From contig PBNE01000012.1 of the NCBI GenBank assembly GCA_002722885.1, positions 1 through 55,028 on the forward strand: 55,028 nucleotides of DNA, in the 5' to 3' direction. Positions within the stretch are counted from its first letter, which is position 1. Every line of letters begins with the position of its first letter. This document shows positions 16,809 to 26,245 of the stretch, piece after piece. A program made the position numbers and the translations under genes. The notes beneath the pieces were generated by a model. That model was not told the DNA's origin. It saw nothing but the letters and a program-made list of their open reading frames with translations, and searched no databases. The DNA comes from Rhodospirillaceae bacterium. Its GTDB lineage: Bacteria; Pseudomonadota; Alphaproteobacteria; SP197.

Positions 16809-19800
16809 CTACTGTGCCGCGGCGGCAATATCGGCAAGAGCCTGCGCCAGGTCGCGTGCACCGGCCAGCCGTACCTCGACCTTGTCCCAGCTCCGCATCA
16901 CGACAATCCGGTGATCGGGTCGCAGCTTTACCGTGCCGGCTTGACTGGCGATCCAGTCGACCAGTCCCGAGGGATTGATGAAGACGTCGTCATGGAAGGA
17001 CACCACGGCTCCGCGCGGTCCGGCATCGAGCTTGGCGATTCCGGCCCTGCGGCACGACGCCTTGATCGCAACGATTTCGAGCAGGTTGTCGACCTCTGCC
17101 GGCGGTTCGCCGAAACGGTCATCCAGCTCGACCCGCAGCGTGTCGATCTCTTCCCAGTCCTCCAGGGCCGCGATCCTGCGATAAAGGCCCAGGCGCACAT
17201 CAAGGTCTCGGACGTAGTCGTCAGGGATGAGCACGGCGGAGCCCACGGCGATTTCCGGGGTCCAGGTCCCGGTCCCTGTTGCAGCGACGCCCTCCCGTGC
17301 GGCACGCAGGGCCTGCACGGCCTCCTCCAGCATCTGCTGATAGAGCTCGATGCCGACTTCCTTGATGTGACCGCTCTGCTCCGTTCCCAGCAGGTTGCCG
17401 GCGCCCCGAATGTCCAGATCGTGGCTCGCCAGGCTGAACCCGGCACCCAGCGTATCAAGACGTGACAACACCTCCAGCCGCCGCATGGCGGTCTCGGTGA
17501 CCTTCTTGCCCGGTGGCAAGGTCAGGTAGGCATAAGCGCGTGTCTTGGATCGCCCGATACGGCCGCGCAACTGATAGAGCTGCGCCAGACCGAACATGTC
17601 GGCCCGGTGCACAATCATGGTGTTGACGTTGGGAATATCGAGCCCCGATTCCACGATCGTCGTCGAGATCAGCACATCGACATCGCCCTCGTAGAACGCT
17701 GCCATGATCCGCTCCAGCTCTGCTCCGGTCATCTGGCCGTGGGCCACCGCAAAACGCGCCTCGGGGATCAACTCCTCAAGCTGCTTGTGAATGCGGTTGA
17801 GGTCGGCAATACGGGGGCAGACAAAATAGCTCTGGCCGCCCCTGAGCTGTTCGCGGCGGACAGCCTCCCGCACGGTCACGCTGTCATAAGGTCCGACAAA
17901 GGTCCGAACGGCCAGCCGATCGACCGGTGCGGTGGCGATCAGGCTGAGATCCTTCACTCCCACCAGTGACATCTGCAGCGTGCGGGGGATCGGCGTCGCC
18001 GTCAGCGTCAGAACATGCACATTGGCCTTTATCTGCTTCAGCCGTTCCTTGTGAGCCACGCCGAAGTGCTGTTCCTCATCGACGATCAGCAGCCCGAGGT
18101 TTTTGAACTCGACATCCTTGGCCAGCAGAGCGTGGGTGCCGACCACGATATCGACCTTACCGCCTTCCAGTCCGTCCTTCGTGTCCTTCATCTGCTTGGA
18201 CGGCACAAAGCGGGAGAGCTGTTCGATGCGAACCGGCAGCCCCTTCAAGCGCTCGACGAAGCTCGCGTGATGCTGCCGTGCCAACAGCGTCGTCGGCACC
18301 ACCACGGCGACCTGGAAGCCCTCCATCGCCGCCACAAAGGCTGCGCGCATGGCCACCTCGGTCTTGCCAAAGCCAACATCACCGCAGACCAGCCGGTCCA
18401 TGGCACGACCGGAACCGAGATCATCCAGAACCTCGTCGATCGCTTTGTCCTGGTCGTCTGTCTCCTGATACGGAAAACGCGCGGCGAACTCCTGATAGAG
18501 ACGCTGCGTTGCTTTCATCGGCGGGCCAGGCCGGGTCTTTCGTTCTGCAGCCACCTTGAGCAACTCACCGGCCATCTCGGTGATACGCTCCTTGAGACGC
18601 GCCCGCCGCGACTGCCAGTTCGCACTGCCGAGCCTATCGAGTTGCACGACCGAGTCATGGCTGCCGTAGCGCGACAGAACATCGACGTTTTCGACGGGCA
18701 CAAAGAGCTTGTCGTCGCCATCATAAACAAGCCGAAGGCAATCATGCGGTGCATCGCCCAGGTTGAGCGTCTGGAGACCATCGAAACGGCCGATTCCATG
18801 TTCGACATGGACAACAATATCGCCTTCGGCAAGTTGCGAGGCCTCTTGTAGAAACCGTTCGGTGTCACGGGTCGCACGACGCCGGGAGGTCCTGGCAATT
18901 CTGTCACCCAGAATGTCCTGCTCGGTCACCACCGCGAGGTCGGCGGTCGTGAAACCCCGCTCCAGCCCCATCACAGCCGCGGCTACCGTGTTGGGAGGCA
19001 GGTCATCCATACCGTCTGCGGTGGCAATCTGCTCGACCTGCAACATGCCATGCTCCGTCACCAGGCGTGCCAGACGATTGCGACTGCCGACCGAAAGCCC
19101 CGTGATCAACAGACGGCGGTTCTCTTCATGCTGGCGCGTGAGATGCGCCACGACGGCATCGAAGAGATTGACGTTACTTTGCTGACGTTCGGCGCTGAAT
19201 TCGTGCCCCTGCCGGCCGCCCGCTTCGAGCACGTTGACGTCGGCTGAAGGCGGTTCGGAGAACGGAGAAAGCTCTGCCGAGACATAGCTGCTGAACACGC
19301 TCTCCCACGCAAGTTCGTTCAGATACAGCCGGTCGGGATCGATCGCGCGGTATGGAATGGCGTCTGTACCCGCTTCGACGCGCATCTCTTCGCGCCGATG
19401 GTCGTGGTGGTCGCGAACCGTGTCGAGACGGGAGTCACGCGCTTCCAGCACCCGGTGGTCAAAGACGATGACGGGATCCCTGAGGTAGTCCGCGAACGGA
19501 ACCAACCGGCTGTGAAACAGCGCCAGCCAGTGTTCCACACCAGGGTGGCGACTGCCTGAAGCGACCGCTTCGTATATCGGGTCATTGCTGGCGGAAACAC
19601 CGAACAGTTCACGCCAGCCGTTGCGAAACCGCTCGACCGATGCGTCATCAAGCAGGATTTCGGTCGCCGGATCGATTGCGGCCGTCTGCCGCTTGCCGCT
19701 CGACCGCTGGCTCAGGGGATCGAACGCCTTGATCTGTTCGATCTCGTCTCCGAAGAAGTCTATCCGGACGGGGTCTGGCGCGCCCGACGGATAAATGTCG

Positions 19801-20312
19801 AAGATATCGCCACGTTGGGAAAAGTCCCCGGGTTCCATCACCGTGCTCACCCGGTTGTAACCCATGGCCACCAGCGACTTTGCGAGCTCAGCCGTGTCCA
19901 CACTGTCGCCACTGGAAAGCATCCGCCGCAGAGGGCCGATGACCTCGGGCGGGGGTACACGCTGAAGCATGGCGCCTGCGGTTGTCAGGACCATCGTCCC
20001 CGTGTCCGCGGGCCGACGGCAGAGGTCGCCCATCACGGCGAGCCGCTGTCCGGCAACGGATGGATGCGGCGAGGCCCGATCGTAGGGCAGACAGTCCCAT
20101 GCCGGGAAGGAAACGACCCCGGAATCAGGTGCAAAAAAGGTTAGGGCGTCAGCCACACGGAGGGCCCGTTCCGCATCGCGGAGCACGACAAGAACATCCT
20201 GGCCCGGCGCTTCCGCGGTCAGATCGGCCAGCCATTTCGCGTCAACACCTTCAGGGGCGCCGCAGATGATGTTTCGTTTGTCCAAAAAAAGTCGATCACT
20301 GATGTTTTTCAT
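16809..20312 (-). CDS. mfd: transcription-repair coupling factor Mfd
   Basis: A full-length 1167-residue Mfd. It recognises RNA polymerase stalled at DNA lesions, releases it by ATP-driven translocation and recruits UvrA. The N-terminal UvrB-like region carries PAWDCLPYDRASPHP; the CarD-like RNA polymerase-interacting domain follows near GDIVVHVEHGIGRFDG; the translocase has Walker A GDVGFGKTEVAMRAAF and the DEEQ box (VDEEQHFGV). The motif IVESGLDIPNVNTMI and the C-terminal TRCF domain are intact. It follows sdhE with a 4-bp gap in the same transcript. The sdhE-mfd arrangement next to recG is typical of alphaproteobacteria. Confidence 0.97.
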   Translation of the reverse strand: MKNISDRLFLDKRNIICGAPEGVDAKWLADLTAEAPGQDVLVVLRDAERALRVADALTFFAPDSGVVSFPAWDCLPYDRASPHPSVAGQRLAVMGDLCRRPADTGTMVLTTAGAMLQRVPPPEVIGPLRRMLSSGDSVDTAELAKSLVAMGYNRVSTVMEPGDFSQRGDIFDIYPSGAPDPVRIDFFGDEIEQIKAFDPLSQRSSGKRQTAAIDPATEILLDDASVERFRNGWRELFGVSASNDPIYEAVASGSRHPGVEHWLALFHSRLVPFADYLRDPVIVFDHRVLEARDSRLDTVRDHHDHRREEMRVEAGTDAIPYRAIDPDRLYLNELAWESVFSSYVSAELSPFSEPPSADVNVLEAGGRQGHEFSAERQQSNVNLFDAVVAHLTRQHEENRRLLITGLSVGSRNRLARLVTEHGMLQVEQIATADGMDDLPPNTVAAAVMGLERGFTTADLAVVTEQDILGDRIARTSRRRATRDTERFLQEASQLAEGDIVVHVEHGIGRFDGLQTLNLGDAPHDCLRLVYDGDDKLFVPVENVDVLSRYGSHDSVVQLDRLGSANWQSRRARLKERITEMAGELLKVAAERKTRPGPPMKATQRLYQEFAARFPYQETDDQDKAIDEVLDDLGSGRAMDRLVCGDVGFGKTEVAMRAAFVAAMEGFQVAVVVPTTLLARQHHASFVERLKGLPVRIEQLSRFVPSKQMKDTKDGLEGGKVDIVVGTHALLAKDVEFKNLGLLIVDEEQHFGVAHKERLKQIKANVHVLTLTATPIPRTLQMSLVGVKDLSLIATAPVDRLAVRTFVGPYDSVTVREAVRREQLRGGQSYFVCPRIADLNRIHKQLEELIPEARFAVAHGQMTGAELERIMAAFYEGDVDVLISTTIVESGLDIPNVNTMIVHRADMFGLAQLYQLRGRIGRSKTRAYAYLTLPPGKKVTETAMRRLEVLSRLDTLGAGFSLASHDLDIRGAGNLLGTEQSGHIKEVGIELYQQMLEEAVQALRAAREGVAATGTGTWTPEIAVGSAVLIPDDYVRDLDVRLGLYRRIAALEDWEEIDTLRVELDDRFGEPPAEVDNLLEIVAIKASCRRAGIAKLDAGPRGAVVSFHDDVFINPSGLVDWIASQAGTVKLRPDHRIVVMRSWDKVEVRLAGARDLAQALADIAAAAQ

Positions 20313-20316
20313 ATTC

Positions 20317-20577
20317 TTATTCGTATTTGTGAAATCGTAACATCATCTCGGTGAGGTCGTTGGCCTGCGCCTCTGGCACCGGCCTCTGGCGCAGAATCCA
20401 GGCATAGAGATCAGGGTCCGGAGCTTCGAGCAGAACCTCGAACCGACCCAACTGCTCGTCTGTCAGGATCTCCAGAACGGAATCGGCAAATCGGCCCATC
20501 AGCAGGTCCATTTCCTGTGTGCCGCGGTGCCAAGCACGAAAGTGCAGGCGTTTGATCTGGTGCCGACGTTGGTCCAT
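20317..20577 (-). CDS. sdhE: succinate dehydrogenase assembly factor SdhE
   Basis: An 86-residue protein of the SdhE/DUF339 family. The family signature RGxxE appears as HRGTQEMDLLMGRF, which binds the flavoprotein SdhA and helps covalent FAD attachment. I place the start at ATG 20577 so that the protein begins DQRRHQIKRLHFRAWHRG, matching usual family length; a longer frame to 20634 exists. It is divergent from recG and directly precedes mfd. Confidence 0.93.
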   Translation of the reverse strand: MDQRRHQIKRLHFRAWHRGTQEMDLLMGRFADSVLEILTDEQLGRFEVLLEAPDPDLYAWILRQRPVPEAQANDLTEMMLRFHKYE

Positions 20578-20662
20578 GGCCGATGGCGGGTCCTGTGGGG
20601 CAGTTCGTTTAGCCCGGTGTGCAGAGGATGTCACCCGCCGTGGCTATGACTATGCTGCGCCC

Positions 20663-22744
20663 ATGCGCCCCGAGATTCTCTTTTCCATCTTCACTCCCGT
20701 CACGGGCCTCGATGGCATCGGCCCTCGGTTGGCCAAACTGGTGGGAAAGGCGGCAGGGCCGCGAATTGTCGATCTGTTCTGGCATCTGCCCAGCGGGCTG
20801 ATTGACCGCACGTTGTTGCCTGATCTCGCAGCCGTCGAGCCGGGCCGTATCGGCACGGTCACCGTCACTGTCGATGAACACCGCAAGGGCCACAACAAAC
20901 GTCAACCCTACCGCGTTGCCTGCCATGACGATGCGGGTCTGCTCACTCTCGTCTTTTTCCACGCGCGTGAAGATTATCTCAGGAAGCTCCTGCCGGTCGG
21001 CGAGAAGCGTGTGGTGAGCGGCAAGTTCGAACGCTACGGCGACGATCTCCAGATGGTTCATCCCGATCATGTCGTTCCCTTGGACGAAGCCGACGACCTG
21101 CACCTGATCGAACCGGTCTATCCCCTGACCGAGGGGCTGACGCCCAAGGTGATGCGCAAGGCCATCGTCGGAGCACTAGAACGGGCGCCGGAACTTCCTG
21201 AATGGCAGGATTCGGCCTACCTCCAGAAAAATGGCTGGCCGGTCTGGCTCGAAGCCCTGGAGGCAGCGCATGCGCCCGAAAGCCGGCTTGATCTGGAACG
21301 GTCCGCGCTTCCGCGCGAACGCCTTGCCTTCGATGAACTCCTGGCCAATCAGCTCGCCCTGGCCCTTGTCCGTGCTTCTCAGAAGAAAGCCAAGGGCCGT
21401 CCCCTGCATGGTGATGGCCGCCTGCGGGCAAAGGTCGCCCAGGCCCTGCCCTTCACCATGACCCTTTCCCAGGTCGCTGCTGTCGACGAGATTCTTGCCG
21501 ATATGGCTGGCGACGAACGGATGCTTCGGCTGCTGCAAGGGGACGTCGGCAGTGGCAAGACTCTGGTCGCTCTGATGGCGATGCTGGCCACCGTTGAAGA
21601 CGGCAAACAGGCCGTGCTGCTCGCACCCACCGAGCTGCTGGCCCGTCAGCACCATGCGTCGCTTCAGGTCATGGCCGCACCGGCCGGCATTGAAATCACC
21701 CTGCTGACCGGCCGCGACAAGGGCAAGGCACGCGCCGAGAAGCTTGCGGCTCTGGCTAATGGCCGCAGCGCTTTGGCTGTCGGCACGCACGCCCTCATTC
21801 AAGATGATGTGGCGTTTCGCGATCTCGCTATGGCCGTGATCGACGAACAGCACCGGTTCGGTGTGCATCAACGCTTGGCCCTCACCTCCAAGAGCAAGGG
21901 CGTCCATGTGCTGGTCATGACCGCGACTCCGATCCCGCGCACACTTCAGATGACCACCTATGGCGACCTCGATGTCTCCCAGCTTCTTGAGAAGCCGGCG
22001 GGTCGCATGCCGGTCGAAACCCGGGCCATGCCGCTTGATCGCCTCGATGACCTGATGAAGGCAGTCGGACGCGCCATCGGCCAGGGTGACCGCGTCTACT
22101 GGCTGTGTCCGCTGGTCGAAGACTCGGAAGACAGCGACCTTGCCGCCGCCGAGGAGCGCCACAAAAGCCTTCAAATTCTCTACGGCGATCGGGTCGGCCT
22201 GATTCACGGGCGCATGAAGGGCCCGGAACGCGACGAGGTGATGGAACGGTTTGTTGCAGGCGTGATCGATATTCTGGTCGCAACCACAGTGATCGAAGTC
22301 GGTGTTGACGTCCCCGAAGCCACAATCATGGTCATCGAGCACGCAGAACGCTTTGGTCTATCCCAGCTTCATCAGCTTCGCGGACGTGTCGGCCGGTCAG
22401 ACAGAGCATCGTCCTGTCTGCTGCTCTACGCCCAGCCGCTGGGAGAGACCGCCAAAGCGCGGATCAACATCATGCGCAAGAGCGACGACGGATTTGTCAT
22501 CGCCGAAGAAGACCTGCGTTTGCGCGGCGCGGGGGAACTGCTTGGAACAAAACAGAGCGGCTTTCCGCAGTTCCGCATTGCTGATGTCATTGAACAGACC
22601 GAATTGCTCGCTGCGGCGCGCGATGATACTCGTCTGATCCTGTCGCGTGACCCTGAGTTATCGAGCGAGCGTGGCAAGGCTCTGCGTGTCTTGCTGTACC
22701 TTTTTGAGCGCGATGCGGCCGTCCGTCTGCTTCGCTCAGGCTGA
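20663..22744 (+). CDS. recG: ATP-dependent DNA helicase RecG
   Basis: A 693-residue RecG that reverses stalled replication forks and branch-migrates Holliday junctions. The wedge/OB-fold domain occupies roughly residues 50-200. The helicase core has Walker A GDVGSGKTLVAL, the DEQH box (VIDEQHRFGV) and motif III TATPIPRTLQM. The C-terminal helicase half includes VIEVGVDVPEATIMVIEHAERFGL and QLRGRVGRS. I place the start at ATG 20663, giving the expected N-terminus RPEILFSIFTPV. It converges on DUF502 with a 9-bp overlap. Confidence 0.97.
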   Translation: MRPEILFSIFTPVTGLDGIGPRLAKLVGKAAGPRIVDLFWHLPSGLIDRTLLPDLAAVEPGRIGTVTVTVDEHRKGHNKRQPYRVACHDDAGLLTLVFFHAREDYLRKLLPVGEKRVVSGKFERYGDDLQMVHPDHVVPLDEADDLHLIEPVYPLTEGLTPKVMRKAIVGALERAPELPEWQDSAYLQKNGWPVWLEALEAAHAPESRLDLERSALPRERLAFDELLANQLALALVRASQKKAKGRPLHGDGRLRAKVAQALPFTMTLSQVAAVDEILADMAGDERMLRLLQGDVGSGKTLVALMAMLATVEDGKQAVLLAPTELLARQHHASLQVMAAPAGIEITLLTGRDKGKARAEKLAALANGRSALAVGTHALIQDDVAFRDLAMAVIDEQHRFGVHQRLALTSKSKGVHVLVMTATPIPRTLQMTTYGDLDVSQLLEKPAGRMPVETRAMPLDRLDDLMKAVGRAIGQGDRVYWLCPLVEDSEDSDLAAAEERHKSLQILYGDRVGLIHGRMKGPERDEVMERFVAGVIDILVATTVIEVGVDVPEATIMVIEHAERFGLSQLHQLRGRVGRSDRASSCLLLYAQPLGETAKARINIMRKSDDGFVIAEEDLRLRGAGELLGTKQSGFPQFRIADVIEQTELLAAARDDTRLILSRDPELSSERGKALRVLLYLFERDAAVRLLRSG

Positions 22745-23452
22745 TGGACCGCCGTCATGGCGTCCACCCGGCGATAATTTGATCTCGGTGTTTGTCTCGT
22801 CCTTGGCGACCTCGGGTGTCACGACGCCACCTGAGATCACCAACTTGATCCCCTGCTCGACTGTCATATCGAGAAAAATCACATCCTTCTTCGGCAGGAA
22901 CAACAGATAGCCGGACGTCGGATTCGGTGTCGTCGGCAGGAACACGTTGACGACCTCGTCCTGAATGGCGTCCTGAACCTCACCCTTGGTTGTTCCCGTC
23001 GCGAAACCGATCGCCCAGCAGCCCTGGCGCGGATAGGAAATCAGCACCACATCGCGAAAGGCGCGTGAACTCTGCGCGAAAACGGTCTCGAAAATCTGTT
23101 TAAGTGCCGAATAGACCGAGCGGATCACGGGCATGCGGTCCAGAACGTTCTCGCCCAACCGGATCACCGTGCGGCCCACCCACCCCGTTGTCATCCAGCC
23201 GATGATGGTCATCGCGATGACAAAGATCAGGACACCGATCCCAGGTATGGCAAAGGGCAGATAGGTCTCGGGATTGTAACGCTCGCCGAGCAGCGGCATC
23301 ACCTTCTCGTCGATAAAGCGCACAACAAGCGTGACGAGATAGATCGTCAGTGCGATCGGTGCGACGATAATGATCCCGGTGATGAAGTAGTTGCGAAGGC
23401 GTTGCCAGAACCTGCGTCTGGGCCGTTCCTGACCGTCGCCGGGGCTATCCAT
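22736..23452 (-). CDS. DUF502 family membrane protein
   Basis: A 238-residue inner-membrane protein with two N-terminal transmembrane helices (about residues 23-45 and 70-95) separated by a loop, followed by a soluble domain with PVIRSVYSALKQIFETV and RDVVLISYPRQGCWAIGFATG. These are hallmarks of DUF502. The family is widespread in proteobacteria but without assigned biochemical function. Its position next to recG is a recurring alphaproteobacterial arrangement. The 3' end overlaps recG by 9 bp on the other strand. Confidence 0.9.
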   Translation of the reverse strand: MDSPGDGQERPRRRFWQRLRNYFITGIIIVAPIALTIYLVTLVVRFIDEKVMPLLGERYNPETYLPFAIPGIGVLIFVIAMTIIGWMTTGWVGRTVIRLGENVLDRMPVIRSVYSALKQIFETVFAQSSRAFRDVVLISYPRQGCWAIGFATGTTKGEVQDAIQDEVVNVFLPTTPNPTSGYLLFLPKKDVIFLDMTVEQGIKLVISGGVVTPEVAKDETNTEIKLSPGGRHDGGPSA

Positions 23453-23584
23453 GTGGTCTCCTTTGAACCGCTTTCTTCGGTTCCTGAGGCGTGTATGGCG
23501 GCAGAATCGGACAAGAGCAAGACATCTTGGCCTTCACCCGTGCGTGACTGGTGTTGTACGGCGTCCTTGCCTACTTTGTGCCGG

Positions 23585-24637
23585 ATGAAAAGCCAGCTCC
23601 ATCTCCCGCGCATCAACGCACTGTCGACGGCCTCTCCGCATCACACGCTCCGGCAGTCCGATGTTGCGTGCGCGGGCCGTGCCTTGTTTCGCGACGAATT
23701 CCGCGACCTTGAGAGGCTCATGCCGGTTTATGCCCATGCAGGGATCGAGCAACGGCAGTCCTGCGTGCCGCTGGACTGGTTTCTCGAAGATCACTCCTTT
23801 TCCGAGCGCAATGCACTCTACATCGAACACGGGCTATCCCTCCTGGCCGACGCGACGGACACTTGCCTCGAATCTGCCGGCATCACCTGTGACGAGATCG
23901 ATAGTATCGTTCTTGTCTCGACCTCGGGGCTTGCGACGCCAAGTCTTGACGCCCGCTTGATGGCAGAACGTCCATTCCGTCGGGACGTTGAACGCCTGCC
24001 GGTGTTTGGTCTGGGTTGTGTGGGGGGCGTCCTGGGATTGGCACGGGCGGGGGCGATGGCCACTGCAAGGCCCGGTTCTCGTGTGCTGTTCCTTTGCGTC
24101 GAACTCTGTGGCCTGACGTTTCGGCACCATGATCGATCGAAGAGCAACTTCGTTGCCACAGCCCTGTTCGGTGATGGTGCGGCAGCCGCCATTGTGAGCA
24201 CTGAGGGTGACGGCCCCATGATCACGGCATCGGGTGAACACACATGGCCCGATTCATTGGACATCATGGGCTGGTCGGTCGAAGACGATGGCTTAGGCGT
24301 CGTGTTCTCGCGGGATATTCCAAACCTTGTTCGGAACGAAATGCGGCAGGCTCTGGAGCACTTTCTCCGCCGTCACGACCACACGCTCGACACGATCGAC
24401 GCGTTCCTTTTTCATCCCGGTGGCGCGAAGGTCCTTGGGGCCCTGGAAGAATGCCTTGCTCTGCCCCGCGACGCCTTATCTCATGCTCGTGAAACGCTGA
24501 AATCTCACGGCAACATGTCGGCTGCGACCGTGTTGTTTGTGCTCGAACGGGCGCTTGCCATGGATCCGCCGGGAACCAGAGTGCTTTCGTCGCTGGGGCC
24601 AGGGTTTACGGCGGGTTTTCTGATGCTGGAGGGTTGA
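23585..24637 (+). CDS. type III polyketide synthase (chalcone/alkylpyrone synthase-like)
   Basis: A 350-residue homodimer-type synthase. The Cys-His-Asn triad of type III PKSs is visible: C145 in FGLGCVGGVLG, H277 in FLFHPGGAKV and N310 in SHGNMSAAT. The C-terminal SSLGPGFTAGFLMLEG is the conserved family ending. Bacterial members without an acyl-carrier protein condense malonyl-CoA with acyl starters, typically giving alkylresorcinols or alkylpyrones. The start at ATG 23585 fits family length, although the ribosome site is weak; an ATG at 23494 is possible. The methyltransferase begins inside its terminal stop region, so both proteins should be made together. Confidence 0.93.
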   Translation: MKSQLHLPRINALSTASPHHTLRQSDVACAGRALFRDEFRDLERLMPVYAHAGIEQRQSCVPLDWFLEDHSFSERNALYIEHGLSLLADATDTCLESAGITCDEIDSIVLVSTSGLATPSLDARLMAERPFRRDVERLPVFGLGCVGGVLGLARAGAMATARPGSRVLFLCVELCGLTFRHHDRSKSNFVATALFGDGAAAAIVSTEGDGPMITASGEHTWPDSLDIMGWSVEDDGLGVVFSRDIPNLVRNEMRQALEHFLRRHDHTLDTIDAFLFHPGGAKVLGALEECLALPRDALSHARETLKSHGNMSAATVLFVLERALAMDPPGTRVLSSLGPGFTAGFLMLEG

Positions 24638-24639
24638 CC

Positions 24640-25128
24640 GTGTGGCTCTACGCCATTCTTGCGGCCGTGGCGTTGCAACGCCTTGCCGAACTCTTTTTGG
24701 CTCAACGCAACACGCGTCGGCTGTTGGCCCTCGGCGCTATGGAGATCGGTCGGCGGCATTACCCTCTGATTGTATTGCTTCACGCCGCTTGGCTGGTGGC
24801 TCTTGCTGTCGTTGTTCCTACGGACACGACCCCGAATCCGATGTTTCTTGTCATTTTTGTTGCATTGCAGGGTGCCAGGGTCTGGGTGCTGGTCATATTG
24901 GGCGAACGCTGGACCACAAGAATCATCGTTCTTCCCGGTGCATCGCTGGTCCGTCAGGGGCCCTATCGTTGGCTTCGTCACCCGAACTACTGGATTGTTT
25001 CTGCCGAAATCGCCGTGTTGCCACTTGTGTTCGATGCACCAGTCTTGGCGCTCATCTTCTTCCTCCTGAACGCAGTTGTGCTGCGTCATCGCGTTCGCGT
25101 TGAAAATCAAGCGCTTGGCTACGCTTGA
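24640..25128 (+). CDS. isoprenylcysteine carboxyl methyltransferase family protein
   Basis: A 162-residue integral-membrane enzyme with about four or five transmembrane helices. The ICMT signature region is GPYRWLRHPNYWIV, with a C-terminal RVENQAL reminiscent of the AdoMet-binding end. I chose GTG 24640 because GGAGG lies 7 nt upstream; a TTG at 24634 lacks the spacing. Together with the type III PKS it forms a cassette known from BpsA-BpsB and SrsA-SrsB, where the methyltransferase O-methylates the polyketide product. The membrane location suggests a lipophilic, long-chain substrate. Confidence 0.87.
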   Translation: MWLYAILAAVALQRLAELFLAQRNTRRLLALGAMEIGRRHYPLIVLLHAAWLVALAVVVPTDTTPNPMFLVIFVALQGARVWVLVILGERWTTRIIVLPGASLVRQGPYRWLRHPNYWIVSAEIAVLPLVFDAPVLALIFFLLNAVVLRHRVRVENQALGYA

Positions 25129-25200
25129 GGCTTGGGCCTTGCATCGCTAGCTTGCCCGCATCGCAGCATCGGATGAATCTTCTTCTAGTCGGGGGCAAGA

Positions 25201-25472
25201 GTGGCGAAACAGCCGGATCTATCGGAACGGCGTGCAGAGGTTGCGCGCCGCGCCAAGAGTTTCTTCGATGAAGCGGTCGAAGCCCAGAACAACGGTGATA
25301 TCTCTGCCGCAATCGCAGGGTACAACAAGACCCTGTCGCTGGCCGCGGGATACGTCTCTGCGCTCAACTGAGTCTGGCCGATCTGGACCTCGCGCCAATG
25401 GCGGTCTACCTGCTTGTCGCCAACAAAGGTCAGGAAGTCCGGGCCGACGCTCCCCGTCTCCACACCTGGTGA
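25201..25472 (+). pseudogene. TPR-like fragment with frameshift, possible remnant
   Basis: This is most of the 420-bp gap between the methyltransferase and the HD gene. GTG 25201 opens 56 codons with one TPR-like helix pair (KSFFDEAVEAQNNGDISAAI-AGYNKTLSLAAG) ending at TGA 25369-25371. The next frame continues with NLSLADLDL-like sequence and MAVYLLVANKGQEV to TGA at 25472. A single shift would join the two into a short TPR protein, so decay is possible. The opposite strand has an equally open frame, and I cannot tell which is real. Confidence 0.35.
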
Positions 25473-25547
25473 AACACGATCACCGGTTGTCCATCGATGA
25501 AAACCACCCGATCTGACGACATGGTGGGCTAGGGCAGGCTCGTCGCC

Positions 25548-26186
25548 TCAGGACGCGCTAAAGGGATCGTTCTTCGGTTTGTCCAGCACACGATGAAGAG
25601 CAGGCATGAAAGCCTCCAGCGGCATCGTGTTGTAGTTGGGATCGAAGGCGGTCTGGTCGTAGTCGTCACAGAACTGACGGCATGACTCGAAAAACTCGTG
25701 TCCCCGGTGCTTCTCCCGGACGTTTCGGTCCACACCGTAGTGATGGAAGAAGTGATAACCCTGAAACAGCTCGTGGTGTTTCACGATCCAGTACACCTCG
25801 GGCCGCACATATGGCTTGAGAACCGACGCGCAGAAGTCACCGTGATTGTGAGGCGCAAAGAAGTCACCGATATCGTGCAGCAGGGCAGCGACAATGATCT
25901 CGTCGTCGTCGTCCCTGCCGTCACGCCAGGCGCGTGTCGCGGTCTGCAGGCTGTGCTCGTAGCGGTCGACCGGCGATGCGGGCTGAGGGTGCTTCAACTT
26001 TTCCAGATGTTCGAGACAGAGATCGAGGACCTGCGTCTGGGTTCCCTCATCGTTGTAGGTGATGATCGCGGCCCAATCTTCGGCCGTGCTCTCATCGAAC
26101 GAACGAAAGGTCGCCTTCTTCTTGATTGACGCGCCCTCGGCGATCAGATCGTAGGCGGTCTTGTACTTTTCGGCGGTTACGGCCAT
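25548..26186 (-). CDS. HD-domain protein (possible HD-type diiron oxygenase or phosphohydrolase)
   Basis: A 212-residue protein of the HD superfamily. Metal ligands can be read as His in YEHSLQTATRAW, the HD pair in LLHDIGDFFAP, His in HNHGDF, and His in VKHHELFQGYHFFHHYG. The spacing resembles the mixed-valent diiron oxygenases (PhnZ, MIOX) as well as phosphohydrolases, so the reaction is open. It ends with a conserved C-terminal DQTAFDPNYNTMPLEAF that I have seen in a family of unknown role. ATG 26186 is preceded by AGGAG. It lies downstream of the VOC and SDR genes on the same strand, 60 bp after the former. Confidence 0.8.
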   Translation of the reverse strand: MAVTAEKYKTAYDLIAEGASIKKKATFRSFDESTAEDWAAIITYNDEGTQTQVLDLCLEHLEKLKHPQPASPVDRYEHSLQTATRAWRDGRDDDDEIIVAALLHDIGDFFAPHNHGDFCASVLKPYVRPEVYWIVKHHELFQGYHFFHHYGVDRNVREKHRGHEFFESCRQFCDDYDQTAFDPNYNTMPLEAFMPALHRVLDKPKNDPFSAS

Positions 26187-26245
26187 GAGCCCTCTCCTGT
26201 CCATCAATTGGACAGATTCTTACGGGCACCGGGCGATTCTGTCCA

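Noticed and set aside
21176..22342. A 388-codon open frame antisense to recG
   Set aside because: Shadow of a GC-rich conserved gene; no recognisable domain, no ribosome site.
23494..23584. Upstream ATG extending the type III PKS
   Set aside because: The added residues are not family-like; the start at 23585 gives normal length.
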